Positions 26,212-34,307 of a stretch of 64,000 nt of DNA are shown in pieces. This DNA is from SIG480 sp045586595 (lineage in GTDB: Bacteria; Bacillota; Clostridia; Oscillospirales; JAAYXM01). Below the pieces are notes generated by a model that did no database searches, was not told the origin of the DNA, and worked only from the letters and a program-made list of their open reading frames with translations. Within the stretch, counting starts at the first letter, position 1; each line of letters opens with the position of its first letter. The translations under genes and the position numbers were made by a program. Where the stretch lies: positions 1-64,000 of the forward strand of contig JAZNAQ010000022.1 of the NCBI GenBank assembly GCA_045586595.1, read 5' to 3'.

Positions 26212-27192
26212 TTACTTAACTTTTTCAACCGCAGGCTTCTTTCTTGGAACCGCACTTTTTGCCCTGCGCTTTCTGTGAGCTTTACGCGCCGCTTCTTTTT
26301 TTACGCGCTTTTCATAAAAGGCTTCTGCACCGCCGCCCGCGGTATATATAACCTTAGATATATTGTATTCTCCGTTTGTTTTGCTTACGGTCATTCTCGC
26401 AATATAATCGCCATGCTCCGGGCATGAAGCAAGTGTTATATATCTGTCGTTTCTCTCTGCAACCCACTTGCGGATATCTTCGCATATTTTTTTGCATTCA
26501 GGGCACCTTACGCTTGATGCATCATGTGAGCGGAATATCTCGTGGCGTGTTTTATACCCCGCATACACTTCACAAAACAATGGCTTTGACTCATCAAGTA
26601 TTGCGCGCAGACGGTCTGCATGAATAAGCTCAGCTATACCGAGTGCGAGGTCTAACTTTTGTACAACCAGCGCTGTATAGTACGCATCGTTGAGAGCATC
26701 ATGGAGCGGCTCTTCGGGTATAATACCAAAGTTTTCCATAGCAGTCGCAAGAGATTTCTGATTATCTCCTGATTTTGTCTGCATATTATATATCGTCTGA
26801 ACATTAAACCATGTATTTATCCATTCCGAATTATCTCCGTACATCTCAATGTTTCGGCGAAGCATTCGTATGTCATCCGGCCCCCATGTAAGAAAAGCAA
26901 AATCATCGCCACACCATGAGCGAAGCTTTGACATGGCAGCTCGAAACTCCTCGCCTTTTTCGAGGTCCTCCTGATTAATTCCCGTTATCTGGCGCACTTT
27001 TCGATGAATTAATTTGTAATACTTCGGCTTGACATTCAGCTTGAGCTCATCTGCAATCTGCAAACCCTCTCCGAGCTTTACTGCGCCAATCTGTATTATC
27101 TCACCATATAGCTTATTGCCGTCACTGTCTGCAACGACATCACGGTTACTTCGCGCCTGATTCCATTCAAGGTCGATTATAATATATGTCAC
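26212..27192 (-). CDS. DEDDh 3'-5' exonuclease domain protein
   Basis: A 326-residue protein with an N-terminal ERI-1/KapD-like exonuclease domain. Seen are the DxE ligands in YIIIDLEWNQ, the middle Asp in FLTWGPDDIRML, and the HDALNDAYYTA segment that supplies His and the last Asp. A CPEC...CPEHGD Cys/His group follows near residues 232-266, perhaps a zinc site. The last 40 residues are very Lys/Arg-rich, which suggests nucleic-acid binding. The start codon is GTG. The substrate is not known. Confidence 0.8.
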   Translation of the reverse strand: MTYIIIDLEWNQARSNRDVVADSDGNKLYGEIIQIGAVKLGEGLQIADELKLNVKPKYYKLIHRKVRQITGINQEDLEKGEEFRAAMSKLRSWCGDDFAFLTWGPDDIRMLRRNIEMYGDNSEWINTWFNVQTIYNMQTKSGDNQKSLATAMENFGIIPEEPLHDALNDAYYTALVVQKLDLALGIAELIHADRLRAILDESKPLFCEVYAGYKTRHEIFRSHDASSVRCPECKKICEDIRKWVAERNDRYITLASCPEHGDYIARMTVSKTNGEYNISKVIYTAGGGAEAFYEKRVKKEAARKAHRKRRAKSAVPRKKPAVEKVK

Positions 27193-27226
27193 TTCTCTTA
27201 CACGTCCTTTATTATGCTCCCGCTAT

Positions 27227-27255
27227 ATTATATATGTATATTGTATTTTCTGCAA
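27227..27255 (-). promoter_or_regulatory. Promoter of the exonuclease gene
   Basis: TTGCAG (27250-27255) and TATAAT (27227-27232) on the minus strand are 17 nt apart. It is back-to-back with the yjdF-like promoter. Confidence 0.7.
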
Positions 27256-27274
27256 GTGGATATTTCGAGCTTTA

Positions 27275-27303
27275 TTGACATTGAATGTAATACAGAATAT
27301 AAT
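27275..27303 (+). promoter_or_regulatory. Promoter of the YjdF-like gene
   Basis: TTGACA (27275-27280) and TATAAT (27298-27303) are 17 nt apart, a perfect vegetative promoter about 28 nt before the chosen start codon. Confidence 0.85.
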
Positions 27304-27330
27304 TTTTATAAAGGCGGTGATTTTCTTAAA

Positions 27331-28026
27331 ATGAAAAACCAAATTAACTGGAAAAGGGCAATAGGTATATTTGTTTTTGCCTCGCTCTTTTTATCAATAG
27401 GATATTCAATAGCAAAAATTCTGAGTACACCGGAAAGTGTTGCTACTCCGGATGCAAGCACGCATCTCCGCAGTGATTATGTGCTCATGCTCATTCAATG
27501 CTGCCTCGGTCTTCTCGTTATAGGGCTGCCTGCAGCACTTGAGCAAAAGTGGTCATTTGAGATACCAAACTACATGAGTATTCTTTATTTTATCTTTCTG
27601 TACTGTGCCATATACCTTGGCGAGGTTAGGAATTTTTACTATGCAGTTCCGCACTGGGACACTATTCTTCACGCGTTTTCAGGCGCGATGCTAGGCGCAT
27701 TCGGCTTCACGCTTGTGAGAATACTTAACGACTCTGAAAAAGTCAATGTCGCATTAAGCCCGCTCTTTATATGCCTGTTTGCTTTCTGCTTTGCGCTTGC
27801 AGTAGGCGCACTGTGGGAGATATATGAATTTACGGGTGATGCACTATTCGGGCTGAATATGCAAAAATTCCGTCTGGCTGACGGAACTGAGCTTGTTGGC
27901 CACAACGCACTCGGCGATACTATGAAAGACATTATCATTGACGCCATTGGGGCTTTTATCGTCACCCTTGTCGGTTATCTCACACTACTTGGAAAGAAAA
28001 GGTACAAAGATCATAACAAGAAATAA
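27331..28026 (+). CDS. YjdF/DUF2238-type membrane protein
   Basis: A 231-residue membrane protein with about six hydrophobic helices. The family pattern is YAVPHWDTILHAFSGAMLGA, ALWEIYEFTGD, and NALGDTMKDIIIDAIGAF, with conserved charged residues inside the membrane. Function is unknown. The start at 27331 has GGCGGTGA upstream. A longer frame would begin before the promoter and is excluded. Confidence 0.8.
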   Translation: MKNQINWKRAIGIFVFASLFLSIGYSIAKILSTPESVATPDASTHLRSDYVLMLIQCCLGLLVIGLPAALEQKWSFEIPNYMSILYFIFLYCAIYLGEVRNFYYAVPHWDTILHAFSGAMLGAFGFTLVRILNDSEKVNVALSPLFICLFAFCFALAVGALWEIYEFTGDALFGLNMQKFRLADGTELVGHNALGDTMKDIIIDAIGAFIVTLVGYLTLLGKKRYKDHNKK

Positions 28027-28066
28027 AAATAAACTCTCAAACTTTAGTTTGGGAGTTTATTTTATT
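28026..28066. terminator. Bidirectional terminator between yjdF-like and GH25 genes
   Basis: AATAAACTCTCAAAC pairs with GTTTGGGAGTTTATT (one G-U) and is flanked by A and T runs. Confidence 0.88.
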
Positions 28067-28784
28067 TAATATACTGTTTAAACTCTGAACGGCTTCCCGC
28101 AAATACATTCAGGTCTATATATTCTTCTTCGCCGTCATATCCCGGGAGCTTCCCCGTGTGAGTGTATTGCCAGAATGTCCACTCGCGGCCATCAGGCAAT
28201 GTAGGTTTCTTTATTATATCACAAATCCAAATATCGCAGTTTTCATATCCCCCCGAAATATACAGAGAATATGCTCTGCGATTTGTATATATAATTGGCA
28301 TTTCTCCGTAAGCCGTATACATCTCTGTCACAAGAGCATCCAGTATCTGCCGTACTGATGCTGCACTCGGTGGCTTTGAGCTGTAATCGCCATAAAGCTC
28401 AACATCAATCACAGGCGGCAAATCTATCATTTCGCGGGGTACCGCAGAAATAAAGTTTTGTGCCTGAGCCTTACCGTCGCTTTCAAAGCTCATGAAGTGG
28501 TATGCGCCCGACGCTATTGCAGTATTCTGTATATTTTCTATATTATCTTCAAAGAAACGGTCGCGATAGCCACTTCCCTCTGTTGCTTTAATAAACGCAA
28601 AGTCTATATCGTTTTTTTCCATTTCATGCCAATCAATATATCCCTGATACGAGGACACATCAACACCGCGCACCGGATACTCCTCCTGTGCACGCCGACT
28701 CATATAAATTGTTATACAAAACAATGCGAAAGCAACAAATATTGTAACAACCAGTATTCTGAAAAGTGTCTTTCTCTTTTTCAT
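28062..28784 (-). CDS. GH25 muramidase (lysozyme), membrane anchored
   Basis: A 240-residue protein with one N-terminal transmembrane helix (about residues 9-28) and an extracellular glycoside hydrolase family 25 domain. Catalytic acidic residues are in RGVDVSSYQG and PPVIDVELYG, and WTFWQYTHTG is the usual C-terminal strand. It cleaves peptidoglycan between MurNAc and GlcNAc. The ATG overlaps the yjbQ stop, so this wall hydrolase is the last gene of the gal operon, an unusual place for it. Confidence 0.9.
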   Translation of the reverse strand: MKKRKTLFRILVVTIFVAFALFCITIYMSRRAQEEYPVRGVDVSSYQGYIDWHEMEKNDIDFAFIKATEGSGYRDRFFEDNIENIQNTAIASGAYHFMSFESDGKAQAQNFISAVPREMIDLPPVIDVELYGDYSSKPPSAASVRQILDALVTEMYTAYGEMPIIYTNRRAYSLYISGGYENCDIWICDIIKKPTLPDGREWTFWQYTHTGKLPGYDGEEEYIDLNVFAGSRSEFKQYIK

Positions 28785-29197
28785 TCGCCGATTATTTTTA
28801 TAAGCGCATGCTTTCGGCGCTTTCCGTCAAACTCAAAATAAAAAATTTGCTCCCATGTACCGAAATCAAGCCTTCCGTCAGTTATAGCAACAACAACCTC
28901 ACGCCCCATTATAGTGCGCTTTAGGTGTGCATCCCCATTGTCCTCATATCCGTTGTGCATATATCTGCTATATGGCTTTTCCGGTGCAAGCCCCTCAAGC
29001 CACACCTCAAAATCGTGGTGAAGCCCGCTCTCATCGTCGTTTATAAACACACTTGCCGTTATGTTCATTGCGTTTACAAGAACAAGCCCCTCTTTTACGC
29101 CTGATTCTCGTACCGCCGCCTCAACCTGCGGGGTTATATTTACAAGCCCGCGCCGTGTAGGTACATTAAAAAACAATTCTTTCCTGTATGATTTCAT
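28781..29197 (-). CDS. yjbQ: YjbQ family protein
   Basis: A 138-residue UPF0047/YjbQ protein (annotated in databases as secondary thiamine-phosphate synthase). Seen are VNAMNITASVFINDDE, NGYEDNGDAHLKRTIMGRE and LGTWEQIFYFEFDG-like C-terminal sequence. The biological role of the family is not settled. It overlaps galT (ATGA) and the GH25 gene. Confidence 0.9.
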   Translation of the reverse strand: MKSYRKELFFNVPTRRGLVNITPQVEAAVRESGVKEGLVLVNAMNITASVFINDDESGLHHDFEVWLEGLAPEKPYSRYMHNGYEDNGDAHLKRTIMGREVVVAITDGRLDFGTWEQIFYFEFDGKRRKHALIKIIGE

Positions 29198-30684
29198 CGC
29201 TGTTGCACCTCTTTTATAAATCTGTCAAATGCCGCATTTCCCTTGTTGTCTCTAGCGAATACACCTGCACATTTCAAACATTCTTCAAACGCTTTTCCTA
29301 TTTCCCGTTTAAATAAGTCTTCAAAACTTTCGTCCGGTTTTTTATTTTTAATTACCCTTGCTGCCCATATTGCGTGCTTTTTTATCTGCTCACACTCAAA
29401 AAAACTGCTGCCGTTTTCTGCATACTCACACAACAAGTGAAGCTCTTCCTTGAGCCTTGACGGGAGAACCGCAAGGCCCATCGCCTCAATCAGCCCGATA
29501 TTCTCACGCTTTATATGATGAAGTTCCTCATGCGGATGATAGCGCCCTAAAGGATGTTCTTCTGTTGTTATATTATTGCGGAGCACAAGGTCAAGCTCAT
29601 ACACTTCCCCACGCCTGCGGGCAATGGGTGTTATTGTATTATGAGGCGTATTATCCGTATATGCAAATATATACGCGTTCTCGTCAGTATATTCAAGCCA
29701 AGTGGCGAGTATTCTCTCTGCGAGAGAGCATACTCGTGCTTTATCTTTGCCGCAGATGCGTATAACAGACATCGGCCATTTTACTCTGCCGACTGTAATA
29801 TCCTCATATCCCTTTATAGTATACTCTTTTTCAATCGGCGCGCGCTCCATAGCGAACGTGTATCTGCCGCCCTGAAAATGCTCATGTGAGAGAATTGAGC
29901 CTCCGACAATAGGTAGGTCTGCATTTGAGCCTATGAAATAGTGAGGGAATAAATCAATAAACGACACAAGCTTTGAAAATATTTCCTTATCAATCTTCAT
30001 CGGCACATGAGTTCGGTTAAACACTATGCAATGCTCATTATAATACACATAAGGGGAATATTGCAAGCCCCAATACTCCCCACAAATTTCTATCGGTATA
30101 ATACGGTGGTTTTGACGTGCAGGAAAATCGGTGCGACCTGCATATCCCTCACTCTCAGCACACAAAGCACACCTCGGATACACTGCTTGTCCGATTTCTT
30201 TAGCCTTAGCTATTGTGTGCGGGTCCTTTTCGGGTTTTGCAAGATTTATTGTTATATCAAGCTCTCCGTATTCTGTTTTTACCTTCCAGTTCATATCTCG
30301 CGCGATACGGTAGCGTCGTATATAATCTGTATCCTGTGAAAAATTATAATACCACTGCGTGGCACGCTCTGGCGACTCGAGATACAGTTCACAAAACCTT
30401 GATATAACCTCTCCCGGGCGCTGGGTAAGTTCACCCATAATTCGTGTATCAAAGAGGTCAAACTCCGTTGTGCTTCGCTCAATAATTTCCTTATCAGCCG
30501 CATACTCACAAAGCGATGTGAGAATTTCTTCAAGACTCTTTTTTGAACTTTCTTCATTTTTAAAGCCGCTTATTTTCAAAACGTCAATAAGCCTATTTCT
30601 TATATATGTTTTATCAAGAGGAGAGATTAGCCCCCGCTCCTCTGCATAAGAAACAAGCGCGTTTATATCCGCAAAAACACTCAT
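29194..30684 (-). CDS. galT: UDP-glucose--hexose-1-phosphate uridylyltransferase, class II
   Basis: A 496-residue Gram-positive type GalT that swaps UMP between UDP-glucose and galactose-1-phosphate. Class II features include NRTHVPMKIDKEIF, NADLPIVGGSILSHEHFQGG with the active-site His pair, and EEHPLGRYHPHEELHHIKRE. It overlaps galE (ATGA) and yjbQ, so the Leloir genes are tightly coupled. Confidence 0.96.
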   Translation of the reverse strand: MSVFADINALVSYAEERGLISPLDKTYIRNRLIDVLKISGFKNEESSKKSLEEILTSLCEYAADKEIIERSTTEFDLFDTRIMGELTQRPGEVISRFCELYLESPERATQWYYNFSQDTDYIRRYRIARDMNWKVKTEYGELDITINLAKPEKDPHTIAKAKEIGQAVYPRCALCAESEGYAGRTDFPARQNHRIIPIEICGEYWGLQYSPYVYYNEHCIVFNRTHVPMKIDKEIFSKLVSFIDLFPHYFIGSNADLPIVGGSILSHEHFQGGRYTFAMERAPIEKEYTIKGYEDITVGRVKWPMSVIRICGKDKARVCSLAERILATWLEYTDENAYIFAYTDNTPHNTITPIARRRGEVYELDLVLRNNITTEEHPLGRYHPHEELHHIKRENIGLIEAMGLAVLPSRLKEELHLLCEYAENGSSFFECEQIKKHAIWAARVIKNKKPDESFEDLFKREIGKAFEECLKCAGVFARDNKGNAAFDRFIKEVQQR

Positions 30685-31670
30685 TTCAAATATCCTTTCG
30701 GATGAGATTTATGCCAACGCCATGCAGAGCTTACAATCTCATCAAGGTCGGCATGCTTTGGCTTCCATGCGAGGATTGTTCTTGCCTTAGAGGATGATGC
30801 TACAAGCCGCGCAGGGTCTCCTGAGCGGCGAGGTGCGAGCACCTCCGGTATAGGATGCCCTGTAACCCGTCGCGCACTTTTTATAACCTCACGGACAGTA
30901 AATCCTACACCATTGCCGAGATTAAATATATCACTCATGCCACCTTTTTGCAGGTATTCTACCGCGAGGATATGGGCTTCAGCAAGGTCTGTTACATGAA
31001 TATAATCACGAACGCACGAACCGTCTTTTGTATCGTAATCATACCCAAAAACAGAGATGGACTCGCGCATACCGCTTGGAACCTGCAAAATAAGTGGTAT
31101 AAGGTGTGATTCAGGATTATGCGCCTCGCCGAAATCCCCGCTTTCGTCTGCTCCGCAGGCATTAAAATAGCGAAGAGATATAAACCTTATTCCGTGTGCA
31201 GCCTCCGCCCATCGAAACATTTTTTCCACTGCAAGCTTTGTTTCGCCGTAAGGGTTTGTCGGGCATGTTCTATCACTCTCAAGTATCGGCACGCGCTCGG
31301 GCTCGCCATATACTGCAGCAGTAGATGAGAAGACTATTTTATCAATTCCCGCCTCAATCATGACCTCAAGAAGAGTAACTGTACCCCCGACATTATTGTT
31401 GTAATACTTAAGAGGGGCTACTACACTCTCTCCCACAAGCGAACAGGCGGCGAAATGAATGACTGCATCAAAGCCTGCACCGATTAGAACAGAACGCAAA
31501 AACTCTCTATCGCGAATATCTCCACAAAAGAATTCTGCCAAATCATGCACCGCTTCACGATAACCGGTTTGCAAATTGTCTATTACGGTTACCTTATGAC
31601 CTTTTTCTATCAATTCTTTAACCGTATGCGAGCCTATATATCCGGCACCGCCAAGAACTGCCACTTTCAT
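30681..31670 (-). CDS. galE: UDP-glucose 4-epimerase
   Basis: A 329-residue extended SDR epimerase that interconverts UDP-galactose and UDP-glucose. The Rossmann motif is GGAGYIGSHT, the active-site pair is in SSTAAVYG with NPYGETKLAVEKM, and the substrate region is LRYFNACGAD. It is 12 nt after galK. Besides galactose use it could supply UDP-sugars for wall or capsule polymers. Confidence 0.96.
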   Translation of the reverse strand: MKVAVLGGAGYIGSHTVKELIEKGHKVTVIDNLQTGYREAVHDLAEFFCGDIRDREFLRSVLIGAGFDAVIHFAACSLVGESVVAPLKYYNNNVGGTVTLLEVMIEAGIDKIVFSSTAAVYGEPERVPILESDRTCPTNPYGETKLAVEKMFRWAEAAHGIRFISLRYFNACGADESGDFGEAHNPESHLIPLILQVPSGMRESISVFGYDYDTKDGSCVRDYIHVTDLAEAHILAVEYLQKGGMSDIFNLGNGVGFTVREVIKSARRVTGHPIPEVLAPRRSGDPARLVASSSKARTILAWKPKHADLDEIVSSAWRWHKSHPKGYLK

Positions 31671-31682
31671 AACCTACACTCC

Positions 31683-32852
31683 TTAAATTATTCTTATGCC
31701 GCCATCAAAGCGGAATGAAAGCATTTTGCACATATCATCACCTAACATCTTTTGTATTCCAAGCTTAAACATTTCTGTCATTTCACAAGGAACAAACGCT
31801 TCGAGCGTGCCACCGAATCCCCCGCCCTGTATCCTGACCGCACCCCTGCCGCCGAGAATCTCCTCACATACAGCAAGCGCATATGCCATCTCCTGATTTT
31901 TAACCGCACCCGATACATATATGTTCTGAAGATACTTAAACGACGAATCACCTGACTCTCTAATAAGCTTTAAGAACCCATCAAAGTTGCCGCATTTCAG
32001 GCATTTTGCCTCCTCTTTTGCACGTCGGCTGTCACGAAAAAAGTGAACTGCCCGCAATGTGGCGCGGTCTCCCACAAGTTTTCTCACCTGTGAAACCCTG
32101 TCGTAAAACTCGCTCTCAGAAACCTCGCCGAGCACTTTTTCCCCAAATACTTCTGCAACTTTTTTCATCTCAGCAGGAATACTTGCATACTCATCTGTAA
32201 GACCTGCATGGTCAGCCCCTGCATCAATTATTGCAAGGTCATATCCGTATTTTTTTATATCACACTCTATCTTTTCGATTTTTGCCGGAGTATGTGAAAA
32301 ATCAATAAAAACAACTCCGCCCACAGCACATGCAAGCTGGTCCATGAGCCCGCCGGGCTTTCCGAAGTATTCGCGCTCTGCATACTGTCCGATTTCGGCA
32401 ATTTCTTCCGGGGTTAAATTTGCGTCAAACATATCAGAAAGCGCAGTTGCCATAAGCACCTCAAATGCCGCAGAAGAGGATAACCCTGAGCCGCGAAGTA
32501 TATCTGATACTATATACATATCCGCACCGGATAAATTTTTACCTCTCTTTAAAAATCCGGCTGCAATGCCTCTTACTAATGCCTTGGTCGTGTTTCTTTC
32601 TGTTTCTCTCGGTGATAAATCCGAAAGGTCTATATCTATCTGACGGTATCCTTCGCTTTTTACGCTAATAACACGCTTTCCGTTCTTTGCAACAGCTGCT
32701 TTCATATCAAGGTTAATACTCGCCGCAAGCACACAACCACACTGATGGTCAGTATGGTTTCCGCCAAGCTCAACTCTTCCGGGCGCACCGTAAACACGAA
32801 TATCCTCTTTTTCACCAAACACTCTTTTAAAAGAATTTATAAGTTCTTTCAT
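31683..32852 (-). CDS. galK: Galactokinase
   Basis: A 389-residue GHMP kinase that phosphorylates galactose at C1. The GalK signature appears as GRVELGGNHTDHQ (the usual sequence is GRVNLIGEHTDY), the GHMP ATP loop is RGSGLSSSAAFEV, and the third motif is GGRGAVRIQGGGFGG. The signature is more divergent than in Lactobacillales. It is the first gene of galK-galE-galT-yjbQ-GH25. GGCGGTGA lies upstream and I see no clear operator. Confidence 0.93.
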   Translation of the reverse strand: MKELINSFKRVFGEKEDIRVYGAPGRVELGGNHTDHQCGCVLAASINLDMKAAVAKNGKRVISVKSEGYRQIDIDLSDLSPRETERNTTKALVRGIAAGFLKRGKNLSGADMYIVSDILRGSGLSSSAAFEVLMATALSDMFDANLTPEEIAEIGQYAEREYFGKPGGLMDQLACAVGGVVFIDFSHTPAKIEKIECDIKKYGYDLAIIDAGADHAGLTDEYASIPAEMKKVAEVFGEKVLGEVSESEFYDRVSQVRKLVGDRATLRAVHFFRDSRRAKEEAKCLKCGNFDGFLKLIRESGDSSFKYLQNIYVSGAVKNQEMAYALAVCEEILGGRGAVRIQGGGFGGTLEAFVPCEMTEMFKLGIQKMLGDDMCKMLSFRFDGGIRII

Positions 32853-32923
32853 TTTTTCACCGCCAAATAAGTATTATCTCTATATTATCATTCCCTTTTA
32901 AACCAAAAATACGACCAAATATA

Positions 32924-32963
32924 AAATAAATATCCACCCCACTCATGGGGTGGATATTTATTT
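32924..32963. terminator. Strong hairpin after the cupin gene
   Basis: A perfect inverted repeat of about 17 bp (AAATAAATATCCACCCC and its complement, loop ACTCAT) with A/T ends. It touches the cupin stop codon and can stop transcription on the minus strand before galK. Confidence 0.85.
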
Positions 32964-33307
32964 TACGGTAATATTATTGCAAATATAACAAGTGGCTCGT
33001 TTGTTCTGTTTTCTATTGAATGGGTTTCTCCAGCAGTTGTCCACATTGCATCGCCTTCACCAAGTTCAAAAACCTTTCCGCAATCGGTAACCGTTGCCGT
33101 GCCTTTCATAACAATGTACATCTCACCCTCTTCGCCATGCGGGTGCTCACCTATAGACTCACCGGGGAGAAGCGTTACCTCAGCAAACATATTCGCCTTA
33201 TCCTTCAGCTCTCCTTTTTCAAATATGTGCGAAAACTGTAATGCGCCCTTCCCGCCGCGGAGATTTTCGCGGGTTTCACTTCGTCTTTCACTTTTTAATT
33301 TAATCAT
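32963..33307 (-). CDS. Small cupin-domain protein
   Basis: A 114-residue single-domain cupin with both metal-binding motifs: GESIGEHPHGEEGEMYIVMKG in part as motif 1 (HxH, E) and TTAGETHSIENRT as motif 2. Such proteins bind a metal and a small ligand or sugar, and the reaction cannot be told from sequence. It is a single-gene unit. Confidence 0.8.
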   Translation of the reverse strand: MIKLKSERRSETRENLRGGKGALQFSHIFEKGELKDKANMFAEVTLLPGESIGEHPHGEEGEMYIVMKGTATVTDCGKVFELGEGDAMWTTAGETHSIENRTNEPLVIFAIILP

Positions 33308-33392
33308 ATGTGTTTCTCAATCCTCTCGCAAAATATATACCCTATTTTACACTATTTATAACATCAAGTCCAGCAAATAATCGCTATAACAC

Positions 33393-33422
33393 TTGAAAAA
33401 ACAGATGTATCTGGTATATAAT
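33393..33422 (+). promoter_or_regulatory. Promoter of the DUF4364 gene
   Basis: TTGAAA (33393-33398) and TATAAT (33417-33422) are 18 nt apart. The -10 covers an upstream ATG at 33421, so that ATG cannot be the start codon. Confidence 0.75.
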
Positions 33423-33441
33423 GTTAGATGAGGTGAAATAT

Positions 33442-33978
33442 ATGCCCGGATTTGGTTTTGTCAGAAGTGAGCTTGAGATAAAAACACTCACTCTTCATGT
33501 TCTTGACTATATTAAACTGTCCGTCACGTTTGACGAGCTTATGCGCTGTGTATTCGTTGACGATGCGATAAACTACTTTAAATTTGCCGACTACTTAAAC
33601 GGGATGGTAGAAACCGGCCATGTTGAAATCTGCTCCGACACCGGAGAGGACAGGTATTCTATAACCCCCAAGGGCGTGCGTGACCTTGAGCACATCCGCA
33701 CCTCTGTGCCCGGCTCAGTGCTTCGCAAAGCAGAGAAGGCGTGTGACTCTGTCAGAAAAGAGGTTATCCGTAAGAGCCTTGTAAACGTAAAGGTGGTTGA
33801 AGAAAACGGCAAATTCCGCGCGGACTGCTCGCTTTCTGATGATTCGGGCGAAATATTCTCATTTTCAATGACCGCAATGTCGCGGAGTGATGCAAAAAAG
33901 CTTACCGCTAATTTTTACAAACACGCCGAGCGCATATATAATGAGTTTCTTCGCGCCATGCTCGATACTTCAGATTAA
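33442..33978 (+). CDS. DUF4364 family protein
   Basis: A 178-residue protein of the clostridial DUF4364 family. The N-terminal half looks like a winged helix (LEIKTLTLHVLDYIKLSV ... YFKFADYLNGMVETGHVEI ... YSITPKGVRDL), suggesting a regulator. The second half is an alpha/beta domain ending in YKHAERIYNEFLRAML. The start at 33442 has GAGGTG upstream and gives a leader of about 13 nt. Target genes are unknown. Confidence 0.8.
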   Translation: MPGFGFVRSELEIKTLTLHVLDYIKLSVTFDELMRCVFVDDAINYFKFADYLNGMVETGHVEICSDTGEDRYSITPKGVRDLEHIRTSVPGSVLRKAEKACDSVRKEVIRKSLVNVKVVEENGKFRADCSLSDDSGEIFSFSMTAMSRSDAKKLTANFYKHAERIYNEFLRAMLDTSD

Positions 33979-33994
33979 TTCCTCAAAAAAACTA

Positions 33995-34023
33995 TTGACA
34001 AAGCCTTATATTTTTTGTATAAT
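33995..34023 (+). promoter_or_regulatory. Promoter of the CAT-anticodon tRNA
   Basis: TTGACA (33995-34000) and TATAAT (34018-34023) with a 17-nt spacer, a perfect consensus, about 18 nt before the tRNA. Confidence 0.9.
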
Positions 34024-34040
34024 ATATAAGCTTAATATTT

Positions 34041-34117
34041 GGGCCTTTAGCTCAGTTGGCTAGAGCTCCCGGCTCATAACCGGATGGTCCTGGGTTCGAG
34101 TCCCCGAAGGCCCACCA
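34041..34117 (+). tRNA. tRNA with CAT anticodon (elongator Met or Ile2)
   Basis: A 77-nt cloverleaf with encoded CCA. The acceptor GGGCCTT/AAGGCCC is perfect, the D stem is GCTC/GAGC, and the anticodon loop is CTCATAA. Pairing at position 1-72 and the absence of three G-C pairs in the anticodon stem exclude the initiator tRNA. Elongator Met and lysidine-modified Ile2 cannot be told apart with confidence here. Mismatches are C27 x A43 and, in the T stem, T50 x C64. As at tRNA-Ala, the mismatched 3' strand lies in a tail that is duplicated downstream. Confidence 0.92.
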
Positions 34118-34120
34118 AAG

Positions 34121-34157
34121 AAGATAACACCGATTTTTATCGGTGTTATCTTTTTTT
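34121..34157 (+). terminator. Terminator after the CAT tRNA
   Basis: AAGATAACACCGAT and its perfect complement (14 bp, loop TTTT) followed by TTTTTTT, starting 3 nt after CCA. Confidence 0.92.
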
Positions 34158-34175
34158 GTGGCATCCTGAGGTGGA

Positions 34176-34239
34176 CGAGAACAGCACGGCGACTTGTCGT
34201 AAAAAGGGTGCCGGTGGCACGCTTTTTAGTGCGCGGGTA
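34176..34239 (+). ncRNA. Structured element between the two CAT-tRNA tails
   Basis: About 64 nt homologous to 11519-11584. The outer helix is GCAC/GTGC (GGAC/GTCC at the other locus). The second hairpin is AAAAAG, a G x G mismatch, GTGCC, loop GGT, GGCAC and GCTTTTT. The C-G pair next to the mismatch at the first locus is G-C here. The first hairpin is shorter (CGA-CTTG-TCG). It runs into the duplicated tRNA 3' end. Whether it is transcribed is not shown. Confidence 0.6.
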
Positions 34240-34258
34240 GAGTCCCCGAAGGCCCACC

Positions 34259-34307
34259 AAAGAAGATACCGCACAGGAGATCAAAATTTCCGTGCGGTAT
34301 CTTCTTT
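34259..34307. terminator. Hairpin between the tRNA tail copy and the EAL gene
   Basis: AAAGAAGATACCGCAC pairs with GTGCGGTATCTTCTTT around a 17-nt interior. It lies at the 3' end of both the plus-strand tRNA repeat and the minus-strand EAL gene and can stop either. Confidence 0.8.

Larger units (their letters stand above)
34098..34268 (+). repeat. 29-nt direct repeat of the tRNA tail
   Basis: Positions 34098-34126 recur exactly at 34240-34268 (period 142 nt). The unit starts at G57 of the T loop, the same point as at tRNA-Ala, and includes the acceptor 3' strand, CCA and the first 9 nt of the following hairpin. Beyond that the two hairpins differ in sequence although each pairs perfectly with itself. 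Confidence 0.95.

Noticed and set aside
27214..27330. Longer N terminus for the YjdF-like protein
   Set aside because: It would start upstream of a perfect promoter at 27275-27303. The ATG at 27331 has a ribosome binding site.
34041..34117. Initiator tRNA-fMet
   Set aside because: Positions 1 and 72 pair and the anticodon stem lacks the three G-C pairs of an initiator.
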